Positions 12,181-25,415 are shown, numbered from the stretch's first letter. The stretch: DNA of 64,000 nucleotides from Zelopaecilomyces penicillatus (GCA_005765155.1 VCCP01000001.1:3348001-3412000), one strand, 5' to 3'. The notes: generated from the sequence alone by a model not told the origin. Numbers and translations are program-made.

Positions 12181-13064
12181 CCATATACGACAGGAAGCCG
12201 GATATCTGCATGCTATATCCGGACTATAAAGATCTAATATTACCCGGACCAGCCGGTATTAAATGTGAACCTTATTTATAGAGAGGCTAAGATACATCTC
12301 TAAACATTCTTGGAGCAGCACGAAGACGATACAATGCAGGCACTGAAGAATCTCAATGCGGATGAAACACAGATCCTTCTTACCTTCAACGACAAGGCAC
12401 TCAATCGTTGTATTATAGCTGAGAAGATGTTGCTGGCCCGGTTCCGATATCCAATGAGGATGCAAGGCGGAAACATCTACAACTCGATTTCTGCAATTTC
12501 TGCAATTTCTAGTGATCACTGGATTTGGTTACTGCTGAATAACTCATAATGTTGCAGCTGGGCCACATCCCGCTAGCTGAATAACCAATTCTTCACCAAC
12601 GAACGGAGTGACGAGCAAGTTCCCACGTGAACTGGTTTCCGTAGCGCTGTTGGTGTTCATGGTTGTTCGGATTGTTAATTACTTCATTGTAGTATTGCTC
12701 TAGGTCGCTGTTGGTCCTTTGTGACGGCGGCTGAGATAGTAGACATTGCTGGTGCTGTAGAGAACGGCGCTATGAGAACCAAAACAAAGGCTCTAAATGC
12801 CCTGACAGCAATTATGCAACATATGATCGTGTGTACAGGGTGGACAGTGTGTGGGTGTGGCTACACTTATAATAGAGTAAGCATCCAGAGAAATTGGGCG
12901 CAATAAGTCCGTGCAATCCTGTAGGTTAGCAGAAAGTGGCTATCAATATAGTGATGCATATCTGGAAAATTAAGATTCATCATACGGCGTTCAAGCGTGC
13001 CCTTTCATATATGACAAAGCCATAACTCCTCGCCGTCTGTTGGTCACAGTGATGTCATTCACCA
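12181..13064. other. Spacer between two gene relics
   Basis: DNA between the HHE relic and the catalase relic. It has a small direct repeat of ATTTCTGCA near 12485-12510. The missing C-terminal third of the catalase should map here, but I could not recognise it in any frame. Short ORFs on the + strand (12310-12549 and 12721-12906) have no known domain. Confidence 0.45.
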
Positions 13065-14369
13065 AGAGTGTGGTGGACAGGGCCCATCGCAAAAGTCACC
13101 CCAACGAAATTTCATGACCTTACACATTTGTCCGAAGATACAGTGGTCATTTTACTCAATGTCCTCGCCCCGTCCGATAGCAGACCAGAGATCTCGCTTC
13201 GAAAAGTCAGGACCATCGCCACACATTCAGACAACTCCCTCCTCAGTGAACTGCTTCTGTCCATGCTTGGAAAGAAAGTGATACTTGTATTAGACAGACT
13301 CAACTTTGCTGTTAACCCACTTGAAAGCGTGGCAGCTGTAGCCGCGATTGAATCGTCACCCTTGCGGCGTTCCGTGGTCGCTGAAAAACATCAATCCGAC
13401 ATGATTCGCCTCAGGGGTATCAACCGGGAGATCGAAAAGCGCATCATGATCAAGCAAGAAATTGCTTGGATTCCTGCTTTGTGAACGAATTACATAGAGC
13501 CCCTGTATTGGATCTCGACAGAAAAAGACTGGCTATGTGCCTGTCAATACCAGTCATCTTTCTAGAACATTGGAAATGAGGACTGGAGAATTGTACAAAA
13601 TTAAGTCCCGCAATGTCATAATTGCTTTACATCGTGTACAACTTGATTGAGAACCCGCGAGGGTTGCGGGCTTGCCATAGGTGACGGTGGAGAACCGTAC
13701 AGAAACAGGAGTCTTCTCACCTACGCTGGACAAGAAATTGGCTTTCTGATTCAGTATCTGTTAGTACTCTTCATGAACTCAGCGCGGTGCATATCGCCAT
13801 TCATACCGTCAGCTCTGTCACATATTTTGGGCAATCAAAATAGCGGAATGCTCCAGAACCACAAGGATGCACCATATCTACAAGAGAACTCATTAGTACC
13901 CAATACCAAACAGGGGCTAGAACGTTCAAGCAAACAACTTCACTTGCGGTCGAGGGCCTAAGATCGATTGAAATGCTATTGTTTCCTGTTACAGCATTAG
14001 TACCATCTATCCAGAGATTTCCCCAGTGCAGATATTTCGTACTAGAAGAGAAATATATCGCTGACCAACGGAATACCACCAACCGTCTTGCTATGGGATC
14101 TTAAAGTCTGTTAGAAAGTGCCACATTGGGGGCTTATTAGTGCCTAGTACATACGGGTCTGGGAAGGGGATTCCCTCATTGTTCGTGAAATATTCCCCAT
14201 CATCTGCTCGCTTCCCGCCTTGAACTACGCCGGACACTTTGGCAATAATATCCGCTGGGCCTTCGTTTGCGTTTTGCATGTGGCTCACACCAGGTGCCCT
14301 TCGTTCTCCCTGATTTTCACTAGCTATAGCCATAGCAGTGGCTTTCAGGGGATGCTGCAATGGATCCAT
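13065..14369 (-). pseudogene. Decayed catalase gene with intron relics
   Basis: The minus strand reads as a fungal small-subunit-type catalase over about 1.3 kb, broken by stops and a deletion. In order: GKRADDGEYFTNNEGIPFPDP; a 55-nt intron (14154-14100); SHSKTVGGIPLVSDIFLF; a second intron; a fragment HFNRS; a third intron that fits a GC-AG type; MVHPCGSGAFRYF with the distal catalytic His; a fourth intron; KANFLSSVGEKTPVSVRFST; a deletion of about 19 nt; ARNPRGFSIKLYT; NYDIAGLNF; another intron; PVFFCRDPIQG; FFSDHGTPQG-stop; HAFKWVNSK; KYHFLSKHGQKQFTEE; PDFSKRDLW. At least five in-frame stops occur, several at family Q positions as TAG for CAG. The C-terminal part carrying the heme-ligand Tyr was not found. 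Intact relatives decompose hydrogen peroxide; this copy cannot. Confidence 0.93.
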
Positions 14370-15991
14370 CTAATTCGAGTTGGAACTCATGGTGTTATGC
14401 GATTGGGCACTGTTTAGGAACAGGGTTTTTTCCTTCTGAGATAATAAGTAATCTCTATGTTCATTCTGTGTAGTCTCTCCCAACTAATACAAGCGAACGA
14501 CTGCAGCAATGTTTATACGCAGGCACAAGACGTTATTTGTACCGTTGAGCTCGTGAAGAGAATGACGGCAAACAGTTCCAACACTACTGCGTATCGCACA
14601 CAAACGCCTTGCCGAAAATCTTCAACTTCTAAATCATCATGACTTGCTGGCAAGTGCCTTGTCTACTGAAATGCAACTGCAAGCGTGATATCATTATTAT
14701 AACATACCCTAATGTGTATAGATGCGAAGCTTCCGCAACCGACGTGAGCCCAACCCAACACATTTTCACTTAACGAGTCATTATGACATAGTATTCTATC
14801 ATTAAAGTGGCTACTTTCTCAGAGAAATGGATGCAAAAATATCAAACCAGCCATCATCAGCTGCAGCCAACATAACTATACGGCATAACTGTAAGTCAAT
14901 CCAGTCCCTAAAAACACTCTTGATGACAACAGCCATGTATCTATTGGAAATGCCCGTTTCCGTGACACAGCCTCCGCATTCTCGGCTCACGCCAAGCATC
15001 TTTGCAAGAAGATTAAATTTGAATTTCTCAATGACGTGTTGTATATCTCCCTGTAAGATGAGAAACCAAGGTAACAAGCGAAGCCCACGCATTCAAGGAT
15101 ATTCTCAAACCCCACGTCAGTTCCAAGAACTCCGCTAGCTGTTATTTTCTACTCGTTCCCGGCAGATATTCAACTGCAAAGCCCTTCTTAGTTGCACAAT
15201 TTTCGTCGGCGGCAAGCTGCTGCTTGTACCCACAGAAATCATAATCCAGCTTTCTTGCCTGTTGCCAAATTAATGGCACCCTCTACCTATAAGAAATGAG
15301 CCATGACGTCGAAACCATAAAGACCCACTACAAATATCAGTCATATGGAATCTCGTCGTATAAAACGAATATGATTGTACCCCTAAAACATCGGTAGCTA
15401 AGATTTGATTCTCGTTCATTGCCTTTAGGCTGAAGAAATCTAGGTGGATATTAAAGGTCAGATTATCTACGGCTCTCTCCCTAGTCGCAGAATCTAAGTA
15501 TGGCAGTACATGACTCAGAAGACTATGATCAGATTATTCAGGACTCAAACGATATATCATTAAATATTGACACGTCATAGTCGCAAAAGAAACTGAACAT
15601 TTAGGCAACACTACAGTAACTGTCGTTCTGGCAAAGTTCAGTCGAGGCTGTGAAATTTCCTCAACAGGTAGATATGTTAGGTTCCATACCTACAAATATC
15701 TCTATAGTTTAGTTACTAGTTCAACTAGATATTCACAGACATTGGATCTTTTCTGTCGTTTACCGATTCATCATGAAGCTACTTTTATTATAGGGATAGA
15801 CATCAATCGTATTAATGTTCTGGTTTGACTACCCTGTCTGATATATCCAGCTAGCTGCTCTCCACTTTCATTGAACCACCCCCCGAATATAGCTGTGATG
15901 AAGGCGACATGGCCTTGGGCATTTGCGCCTTCTTACACTGCTACCACTCGTCATATTCGTGTGTGAGGTTTATTCTCCCAATATTCTTCTT
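14370..15991. other. Gene-free interval right of catalase relic
   Basis: No credible gene. Overlapping ORFs on both strands at about 14811-15138 (93 and 103 codons) show no known domain. Given the decayed neighbours, this may be another unrecognised relic. The right part is the 3' flank of L-galactonate dehydratase. Confidence 0.4.
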
Positions 15992-17495
15992 TTAAATTTT
16001 CTCGCCCGTCAGGATGGGCTGTGCTTCCTCGGTTGTCCACCAACTCACACCCATCTGACCAGGGAATGTAAACTTGTCCATACTATCAGGCTTCATTTCC
16101 ACACTGTATCCTGGTTCCTTTGGCGTCTGATAATAACCGTCTTTGATGACAGAGGGATGGAGAAAGTGCTCATGTAGGTGATCAACATACTCTAGGACTG
16201 AGCGCTTGCCGCTGACGACCACGTAATCGATGGTGCTCAGATGCTGGGTGTACTCTGGGAGGCCTACACCGCCAGAATGGGGGACAATGGGGACTTGATA
16301 CTTTTTAGCCATGAGCATAACAGCAAGAGCCTCATTTACCCCACCAAGGCGGCAAGCATCTATCTGGCACACGTCAATGGCGCCAGTCATGAGGAGTTGC
16401 TTGAACATGACGCGGTTTTGGCACATCTCCCCCGTGGCTACGCCGATTCCGTAAGGTTTCAGGGCGTCCCGGATTGCCTTGTGGCCCAAAACATCGTCGG
16501 GTGATGTAGGTTCTTCTATGAACCAGGGCTTAAAGTCTTGGAGCTGCTTCATGTACTCAATAGCTTCGGGGACAGACCATATCTGGTTAGCATCAACCAT
16601 GAGAACGTTGCCCTTGTCATATCCAATAACATTCCGTGCAATTGTCAAACGTTTTCGGTCTTGATCAATACCGCCACCGACCTTCAACTTGAAGTACTTA
16701 TATCCCTCGGCCAATGTATCATGTAGGAGCTGTGTCATCTTATCTTCGCTATAGCCCAACCAGCCAGCGCTAGTGGTGTAAGCTGGGACAGCTCGACTCT
16801 GCAGAGCCTCCTCCAGGCGACCGTTCTTGCCATCTTCGGCCTCGCGCAACAGCAAAAGCGCCTCCTCTGGTGTGACAGCATCTGTGATGTAGCGGAAGTC
16901 AATACACCGGACAAGCTCCTCTGGCGTCATATCTGCAACGATGCGCCAGACAGGTTTGCCAAGAACCTTGGCCCAGAGGTCCCAGACGGCGTTGACAACG
17001 GCACCAAGAGCCAGATGTATGACACCCTTTTCTGGACCAATCCACCGAAGCTGGCTGTCGGAGACAAGATATCGCCAGGTCTGGCCCCAATTAGAGACGA
17101 GCGAGGAGAGAGTCTTTCCCTTGAGGCGGTCGGCTACATGGTTGATGGCGGCACAAACAATGTCATTTCCACGGCCGATGGTAAAGGTCTGTGGAAATGC
17201 CGGCAGTGCTCAAGGCTGTCACGTTAGTCTAACTGACGAGAAGTCCTTGCAGTATCTCAAACTCAACACAGACTATCTTATACGACTGAAGCAAAAGAGA
17301 ATGCATAGTGAGGGGGTGGGAGGGGGAGGGGGCGCTAACCATGCCATGGCCAGCGTGTTGAGAATCAGTCTCAAGAATGCAGTAAGCGGCAGAGTAATCA
17401 CCAGCCGCGTTCATGGCATCAGAGCCAGTCTTGTCCAGTGATGTGGGAAAGCGCACATCGCGGCTTTGGAAGCCTGTGATTGTAATTTCGCTCAT
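15992..17495 (-). CDS. LGD1: L-galactonate dehydratase (enolase superfamily)
   Basis: Exons 17495-17340 and 17188-15992 flank a 151-nt phase-0 intron and give 450 aa. The enzyme removes water from L-galactonate to make 2-keto-3-deoxy-L-galactonate, the second step of fungal D-galacturonate (pectin) catabolism in the cytosol. The start MSEITITGFQSRDVRFPTSL matches the family N terminus as I recall it from Trichoderma LGD1. Superfamily catalytic features are visible: the KxK pair K219/K221 in FKLKVGG, the metal-ligand acids D251 (VDANQ), E277 or E278 (IEEPT) and E306 (TGEMCQ), and H356 in VPHSGGVG. A related L-fuconate dehydratase activity is possible. None of the other galacturonate pathway genes is next to it. 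Confidence 0.93.
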
Positions 17496-20400
17496 GGTGT
17501 GTTAAAAGGTGCAGATGGAAACTTGAGGCGTAGATGATAAATACTAAGTAGCTTGTTGCTCGAAACGTGTGCGGCTTCCCTCTGCGTTTTACGTACAGGG
17601 CGAAGTGTGTTGGTGTTGCAAATTGCACGAGTCCATTGCGTCAAGATGAATCCCTTTATTTCAACCTCATGTGGGAGAATATAGGCGACGGGGAATAGCC
17701 ATTTTCAGGTGAGCCCATCGCCAACAGTTGAGGGTGGTGGGTGTATGGTGCATGTATAAGTAATGTACCGTCTACGGCAAAAAAAGGTCCGACACCGGCC
17801 CGTATCAGGAGCAGCCCAAGATAACCACGCTGGTGAAGAGACCTCCCTGAGCTCAAATCTGCCATAATTTTGGATAGATTTTGAAGCTTGGCTCTTGGTT
17901 TCATGGTTTCAGGTTCTTGACTTTGGATTTGTACATCAGTAATGAAGGCATCGATACTCGCCAACTTAGAGGCTGACTACCCTAGAGAGGGCCAGTGAGC
18001 CAGCAAGATTCAATGAGTTTCAATTAGGTACTTGTCGTTCTGGGGATCATGGTATCAGACACTCAACATTGTGGAACATACTAAATCATACTGTTTTATT
18101 ACTTGATATTGCTGAAAGTTGTTAGGTTGATTTACGGACTTTAATGGGTTTGCGAAGATAGTTTAATCTCCTATCTTATACATCAGTAAGCTATGCCCCT
18201 TAAATTTTACACAAGGGATGTATGATCGCTGTGTAAGACGTTTTATTATGCTTTTTGTTTAGTTATTATTCATTCTCGACATCATATCTTCAAGTCTTGT
18301 CTTATTTGATTACTACGGACCCGCATCATAGTGCAGTTTCCCTTCTCAATCATTCTACATCGCCACAACGCAAGTGCTCCTCATCGATACTGCTGATGGC
18401 TGGTCCTTGGCTCGGAGTTATTTGTCTGCCTAGGTGGTCCCCCCCCCACCAATTTTTGTGGCGGTATAACTCCGTCGGCTTTTTTCCTGCCTTCCATGTG
18501 CAAGGTGTTTTTATCCGGACTACGACCACCGTAGTGATAATGCCAACTCTCTGTTCATCTTTATGATGATAATGTCCTGCCTGCAGGCTCTCTATTCTCA
18601 GTCGCGATGACAAGCCCTCTGGATTCATGGCATTTAGTTGTCAGCCAAATTCCCCAGGCGACCGCCACCTGATATGCACTCATCGGAGCAGGGTTATTGA
18701 GATGCCCGCTCAGAGAGAGACAAGGCACGCCGGCTGCCCCGGCATTAACATTCAGATGATCGTGGACCACCACTGCAGAGTGCAACCTCGTTTGCGGCCT
18801 TTGAAGAAGTCAACCGCCAGTATCGCTCTGGCCGGAACCTGATGGGAATACTACATAGAAAAAAGCAACAGGCCACAATGATTATCAGGTCCCGGTGCAA
18901 TGTACAGCAGATCTGCTAATCAGCAATGCAAGCGGCTTCCCGAGGGAAGTCTCCCGACTCTCATGGTCCAGTTTTCACAAGTACATCACGCACAGCATCC
19001 TCCGGCCTGCCCCAAGCAGGAGCAATGACGGGCGATCGTGGTCTTTGCTTGTCCATAGCACTCGACTGCCTCTTCCACACCCTCCCTGAAATATGGCAAA
19101 GTAGAGTTTGTGCCATGAGCTTCGGTGCAAAAGTGCTTCCAACTCGGGGCTGAGGATCCTGGGGAAGCGATCATTTACTCTTTGGGACCATCACCTGTTG
19201 AGCCGCTGTGGTGTACATGTGTTTTCACTGTTGATCCCCTTCCACCTGACCCTTTGGGGGTTGTGTTCTTCCCAAGCTACCGCATCGAGCCGCCTCATTG
19301 CTCTGGATGCCTAAGCGCACACAAAGTCCTTGTTATGATGCCATATCCGTACGTGGATGGAGGACGATAGATCAAGCGATTTGGGCGTGGCAGGGCAGCC
19401 CCTTGGTTATCTGGTGGATGTGCACTAAGCAGGCATTACGTCAACGTGCTTGCTGTAATTTATTTGTGTTCATGTTATTATATCTGAAGCATGAATTGCA
19501 CCATACAACGGCCAGATCCGCAATTATTTGGGACGTAAAATACCTACCTACCTCAAGTAGATAGGTACCTAAGTAGGTATGCTGCGGGAGGGATCCCACT
19601 GGCTGATTGCGCTCCTGCTGATTGTCCGATTAAATTCATGGAGAGAACATGGACGCTGTTCGAGGGGATTTGGTTGGCTGCAGGAACAGATGCCCTGTAA
19701 TTACAGTGGGTGTGCACCGCGGCTGCTGGACCAACCAACCGCCGTAGCCAGTTGATGATCGACGGTTGCATTGCTCCAGCCCTCCTCCAGCTGCCATGAG
19801 CCCCCAGTACTTGGTAAGATGGTACAGGCAGATGTCGGTCAAGTCCGCATGTGCTTGTCTCTCCGTTCAACCCAGCATGGAAGGATTGGTACTATATTCT
19901 TACTACTAGCTACCTACACCTAGGTAAGTTATAGGCACCAAAGTCGTAGACGACAGCTACTTGTAACTTGTGATGCTGCAATTAACAGGTGTAGCCGTGT
20001 GAGTGAATATTTTGAAACCTGAGACAACAGCCATGTTGTCTTACAGTAGCACCCAGAGTAATATGACGAGAAGTAAACCCGGACCATAAATCCATCGACC
20101 GTTGCAACTTGCAAGGCAGACTCCGTCAACTTCCAGAAGTGTCGTAGAAGGTAATAACAACAACAGGCCCTCACAGAGTTACAGGCATATTGCCGATCGC
20201 CCCCACAGCCCTTTGGAGTCTTGGAGAAACCGCTATTTATATAGCACGGAGGGCCCCATTCCACATAACAAGATCGTCGCCTATGTGAGGGGAATTGGGC
20301 AGGTACCATGATTAATACCTTTGCCTTACATACTTTTGCGTGCTGGTGCTGTTTTGCGACCAAAAAAAAGTCCCTGGGCCACTTTCTTGGAAGTGTGTGG

Positions 20401-22840
20401 CGGGGGTGCTGTTAACACACATTGGCCTATCACGGCATGCGTATGATATAAGATGTATAGCATACACCCTGCGAACAGGGTTTGAATGCTTGTTGGCCCC
20501 AGGTCCAGAGGCGAAACCCATATCACGATGGAGAACTTGCAGCCGCTTCTTGGCTTTCGGCCTGATAACTGTGCGGCGTACGTGCCGACATGTGTGGGGG
20601 AACACTGGAGGCTGGAGCTATGACTCGAGATAGGCAATATGGGGTACCGAAGCAGGTGGCGGTGGGCGACAGGTAGGTGTAAAGTTGTAACTTGTAAGCG
20701 TTGCTCCACCGCCACGGGCCTACAACTTTGGGTAACATGCAAGGCCATTCCAAACGGCCCTTGAGAAATGGAGAGAGTTTGGTACGTGGAAGAATGATTG
20801 GTCAAAGGCCGACATTAGGCAAGGCAGTCAGCAGCGGGATATTGATACCGCTGCCGGTGTCACATGCTGGGCGTGCATGCCACTCCAACCAGTCGGAGTA
20901 GTCGGACGAGCCGGGCCCTTCCGTTGAGGTGAGCAAGATTGATGGAAGGTAAGCCAAAGAAAGCCATGGCGGATAGAGGGAATAAAGAATGGATATCTAG
21001 GTACTCGTGCAAGGTTAAGCTACCTACTTAGGTAGGCGAGGGATCGGCCAGGCTTTGGTGGCGGTTGATTGGTCTGTGCCTGGAGATGCGCGAATACTGA
21101 TTCACTTTAAGCGACGACGATGATCATCTACAGAGTGTGCATATTACCGGTAGTCTATTAAAACATATGATAACAGAAACGGATTAATAGGAAGGTTCAT
21201 CAGCATACAAGTTCACGATAGCTGCAGGGCACGGCATAAATCTGGACGAGATGGGAACTGTACTATTATCCGGCAGTCCCAATGCCCGCCAAGTATCAAA
21301 TGACGTAGCCCAGACACGTCGCCATCCCCACTCCCAACGCCCGCCCGCACGCACTGCGCCTCGGTGCCGACTACAGACTGCAAGACTGCAGCTGTCAGTT
21401 TGGTTCAACATTGCATGATTGCACCATTGTAGATGTGCGGAACGAAATGCAAAGTAATCGCTCCTCCGAAAGGGGCCCCCACAGTCTCCGCAGTTGCTCC
21501 GTAGTGCGTAGCAGTGGAGCAGTGGAGAACTAGGAAAGGAAAAGGCATCCGGTGATGGCGAGAGGGGGGGAGGGGGAGGGAGGGCGCATTGACGAACCAT
21601 TGCGATATCATTTTGTTTGGTCCCCCCTTTCACTGCTGAATTGGAGAACTGATAGGCATGCATCCACATTATAGTGCTATTTGGATGTCGCGTTTTAGGT
21701 CAACTCTGGAAGACATGACTCCTTTGATTGGGGGTGCATGCAAATTACTACGCCTACGTATTAAGCTTCTCACCCAATCGATGTGTTAATGAGTTAGTTA
21801 CACTGCTAGAGGTGGCTGGCCTATTTGCCTTGCCTACCTTAACTACCTACCTAGGTGGTATCAATTCCCATCTCCCGCTGCTTTTTTCTCCTGTCGCCTG
21901 CCGCCCTGTGTCAGTGTTACTGTACCGCGCTCCGCTCTCGTTGGCTGGCTCTTCAGCACCGGTGAAACCCGACTGTTCCGAGTATCAGGTGAAGATGAAT
22001 TCTTATCTATCCATATCCGTATACTGTAATGCTTTCGCCTCCTCCTCTTTTTTCTTTTTTTTTTCCATACTGCTTTTGAGAGTCTGTAACTCTGGGGCAT
22101 GCAGCAGGAATTGTATCCAGGTAAAAACTAAGCCAGGTTATTGTTTGCGCCACAGCATTCGGTGTGGTGGTGGCGCACGAGAAATGAAGGGTGAGGCTCG
22201 GTTCGTTGGCGAAACAGTTGATTAGATTGATAGATTGGATAGACGCGAAGTAGGTGTAAAGCGCTTATTGGGGAACCCTTGACCCTGATGGACTACATTC
22301 TGCAGCAGCGCCCTGGTCAACCAGTCAACCCAGCAGAAGGGGCCCTGCAGGCTTGTAGGCTTGCAGCTAGCTGCAAATGCTGATCTCTTCAGGAGCTTCT
22401 GTTCGCGCTTGGGCAAAGGTTCCTGGACTTTGGCTCCTCATCCGGTAGGTAAATGCTGACTCCGCCTGCCAGGGACTCCATCTCTCGGCAAAAAGCCCAG
22501 AGCCACTAATTCATACTCCCAGACGACCTGGTAGATTCCCGAGATCTGCATCGCCCGCTAGTGCGTTTCGGTCTGGTGGCGTCCGGGGATCGGCAGTCAC
22601 AACAGGCAGGTACCGGTGTCAGTTGATCCAAGCTGCCAGATGGGATGAGAGATCAGCGTCACCGTCCGCAAGACTTGCAACGGGCCAACCCAGCAGCGGC
22701 TCCTCCGCCCAACGACCGGCCTCGTTCGTGATGCCACCGTTTCATGCGGCAGAGTATCTTGTGCTCCGTCTATACTCTATACTGGAGTGGGTTCCAAAGA
22801 CGAGAGACATCATTCCAAAGTTGGACTGAAATTCGAAGCA
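17496..22840. other. 5.3-kb gene-poor interval
   Basis: No ORF here has a recognisable domain. All the longer ones (up to about 165 codons, at 21184-21669 and 21728-22225) overlap ORFs on the other strand and lack family features. It contains short palindromic islands of TACCTA/TAGGTA words at 19541-19581, 19908-19926, 21019-21041 and 21839-21860. There are also homopolymer runs (C9 near 18429, G-rich near 21565). The left end must hold the LGD1 promoter and the right end the subtilisin promoter. Confidence 0.5.
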
Positions 22841-22851
22841 TCCCGTTGGAG

Positions 22852-22858
22852 ATAAATA
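22852..22858 (+). promoter_or_regulatory. TATA-like box of subtilisin gene
   Basis: ATAAATA lies about 180 bases upstream of the protease start codon. A long C/T-rich leader (about 22880-23035) runs between it and the ATG, which sits in a good CAAAATG context. This arrangement is common for strongly expressed fungal secreted-protein genes. The assignment is by position and motif only. Confidence 0.5.
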
Positions 22859-23039
22859 GACAGCTTGCCGTCCTCCCAAAATCAATTCTTTTCATCCTCA
22901 TCCTCATCAGCTTCATCATCATCTCTTCCAATTCAACTTCTCAAGCATCTTCAGCTCAAATATTTTCGGCAGACTCAAGTCTCATCTTCTTCAACTTTTC
23001 CACCCAATCCTCAACATCAACAACCAACAAACCGCCAAA

Positions 23040-24337
23040 ATGCGTGCCGCTACTCTCCTCGCTCTCCTTCCCCTCGCCATTGCCGCCCCTTCCAGGCGCG
23101 CTACTCCGGCTCCCGTTGTTGTTCCTCGCAATGCTCAACTCGTTGAGGGCAAGTACATTATCAAGATGAAGACCGACACCCGAATTGCTTCTGTCGACTC
23201 TGCCATCGCCAGCATCAAGGCCGATGCCGACTACACTTACACTCACGGCTTCAACGGCTTTGCTGCCAGTTTGAGCGCCGAGGAGCTTGAGAAGCTTCGC
23301 CACGACCCCAGCGTGAGTACTTCAAGATCATATGCTTACTTGAACCGAACAAGCTTCTAACCGAATATGAATACAGGTCGACTTCATTGAGCAGGACGCC
23401 ATTGTCACCATGTACGCCACCCAGCAGAACGCTGATTGGGGTCTGGCTCGTATCTCCAACGCAAAGGCTGGTGCCACCACCTACACCTACGATGACAGCG
23501 CTGGCGAGGGCACCTGCGCCTTCGTTGTCGATACCGGCATTGATGTCAAGCACCCCGTAAGTCATACATTTTGGGCTAGGATTGCCTTGCACCATTACGA
23601 AAGCATCAACATTGGCTAACAAATTCTTTTTGCAGGAGTTCGAGGGTCGTGCTAAGTGGTTGAAGAACTTCTCTGGTGATGGTGATGACTCCGATGGCCA
23701 GGGCCACGGCACTCACGTCTCTGGCACCATTGCCGGCAAGACCTATGGTGTCTCCAAGAAGACTAAGCTGTTCGCTGTCAAGGTCCTTGACGCCTCTGGC
23801 CAGGGATCCAACTCCGGTGTCATTGCTGGTATGGACTACGTTGCCAAGGAGGGTGGCAACCAGGACTGCCCCAAGGGTGTTGTTGTCAACATGTCTCTTG
23901 GTGGAGCCAAGTCCGATGCTGTCAACGCAGCCGCCGCTAGCATTACCAAGGCCGGCCATTTCCTCGCTGTCGCTGCCGGTAACGATGGTGTGGACGCCGC
24001 TGGATTCTCACCCGCCTCTGAGCCCAGTGCTTGCACCGTTGGTGCCACCACCAAGGAAGACACTCTCGCCGACTACTCCAACACTGGCAAGGGTGTCGAT
24101 GTCCTCGCCCCTGGCACAGATATCACATCCGCCTGGATCGGCGGCAAGACCAACACCATCTCTGGTACCTCAATGGCTTCTCCCCACGTTGCCGGTCTCG
24201 CCGCTTACCTCTTGGGCCTGGGCAAGAGCGCCCAGGGCCTCTGTGAGACCATCGCCAAGTCTGCCCTCAAGGATGTCATCAAGGGCGCCCCTGCCGACAC
24301 CGCCAACCTTCTCATCAACAACGGTGCTGGCCAGTAA
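23040..24337 (+). CDS. Secreted subtilisin-like serine protease (S8, proteinase K type)
   Basis: Exons 23040-23312, 23377-23556 and 23636-24337 give 384 aa. Both introns are phase 0 (64 and 79 nt). A signal peptide ends near residue 16. An inhibitor-I9 propeptide follows (EGKYIIKMK to VDFIEQDAIV, about 37-101), and the mature enzyme begins near residue 105 (ATQQNADWGLARIS). The catalytic triad is D143 (VVDTGID), H175 (GHGTHVSG) and S330 (GTSMASPH). The oxyanion-hole Asn lies in AAGNDG. The enzyme is probably secreted after propeptide removal and digests extracellular protein, an activity used by hypocrealean fungi for nutrition or host cuticle degradation. Codon use is strongly biased to C-ending codons, which suggests high expression. 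The members of this family are too similar to assign an exact orthologue by eye. Confidence 0.96.
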
Positions 24338-25415
24338 ATATTGCACTGACAACTCAGTGAGCATTTGATCTTTGGGAGGATTTGAGGGAGCGCACAGCCG
24401 CCAACCCCTTTGTGCATATCATCATTGCATTGTTTGTCTTTTTTTTATCTATTTTTTTCTTCTTCTTTCCTTTCCTAGATGAGCAGTCTCATACTAGATT
24501 TTGTCACATATCTTAAGTCGAACATACATCTTATGAAGTATTTATGAATGCATTCTTATACCATATACATCTGGACCTCTTGATTGAACTTGATTGGTGA
24601 AATGTGATGTACTCAAGAGCGTGTCGGACGCATGTGAACTCACTATATTGCAGAGTTAGTATAGTTCAGAGCTGTCTCCACATCCCCGACTTTCAAGCCC
24701 CCACATGAGATGTCCCTCTTTATGTTTATGTCAAGCCTCAACTAGAAAAACAGTGAGCAACATGGCAGACCTGGGAAACTGAATTTATAGAATGTGAAAT
24801 ATCTTCCCCACACCCACATATGGCATGTCTGCGTAGACCTGTGACTACTGACTTATCCGTATATTTAAAATATTGGAGGCATGTTGCCCGCCGTGCGATT
24901 ATTCGACTCTAAAAAGGTGGCGCACGGAATACATCATGTCAAGCCGCGATAAGGGCCATGGATGCGATAAACTCATAATCACGTTACCGGGGGGGGTAAG
25001 CAAACCCCTCCAAGGCTTCGGCCCAGGTGAGCAGGCGATACAGAGCAAGACGCGAATCACGATTTAATGTCAATGACAAAAAAAAGCTGAGAATAATAGC
25101 CGCTCTCCACTTTCTTGCGGACAGCATTTCGCGCATATCAATTAATCGCGAATGTTTCTCTCTGCTGCTGGTTCTGTTCAAACAGTGAATTATCGCGTGA
25201 CGCTGTCTCTTGAACCTTGGCCTACGCCACTAGCTTCGCCATCAAACTACTACGTATAGCTTTGACGCAGGCAATCTCATACCTGCAGACCGCCTATCTT
25301 TCCTACCCGCTCAAAGACCCGGGCTTTAACTTATTGCTCATCAATTTTCCGGATTGCCCGAACTCAAGTGTAGACCAATAGGACAAGAAGCCTTCTGCGG
25401 TCCCTTCCCGAAGCC
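24338..25415. other. Intergenic after subtilisin
   Basis: Subtilisin 3' UTR region with a T-rich run near 24430-24470, then the upstream region of the next gene. Only short, unrecognised ORFs are present. Confidence 0.45.

Noticed and set aside
13068..13961. Plus-strand ORFs of 138 and 104 codons
   Set aside because: They lie antisense to the catalase relic, whose minus-strand reading explains the sequence far better.
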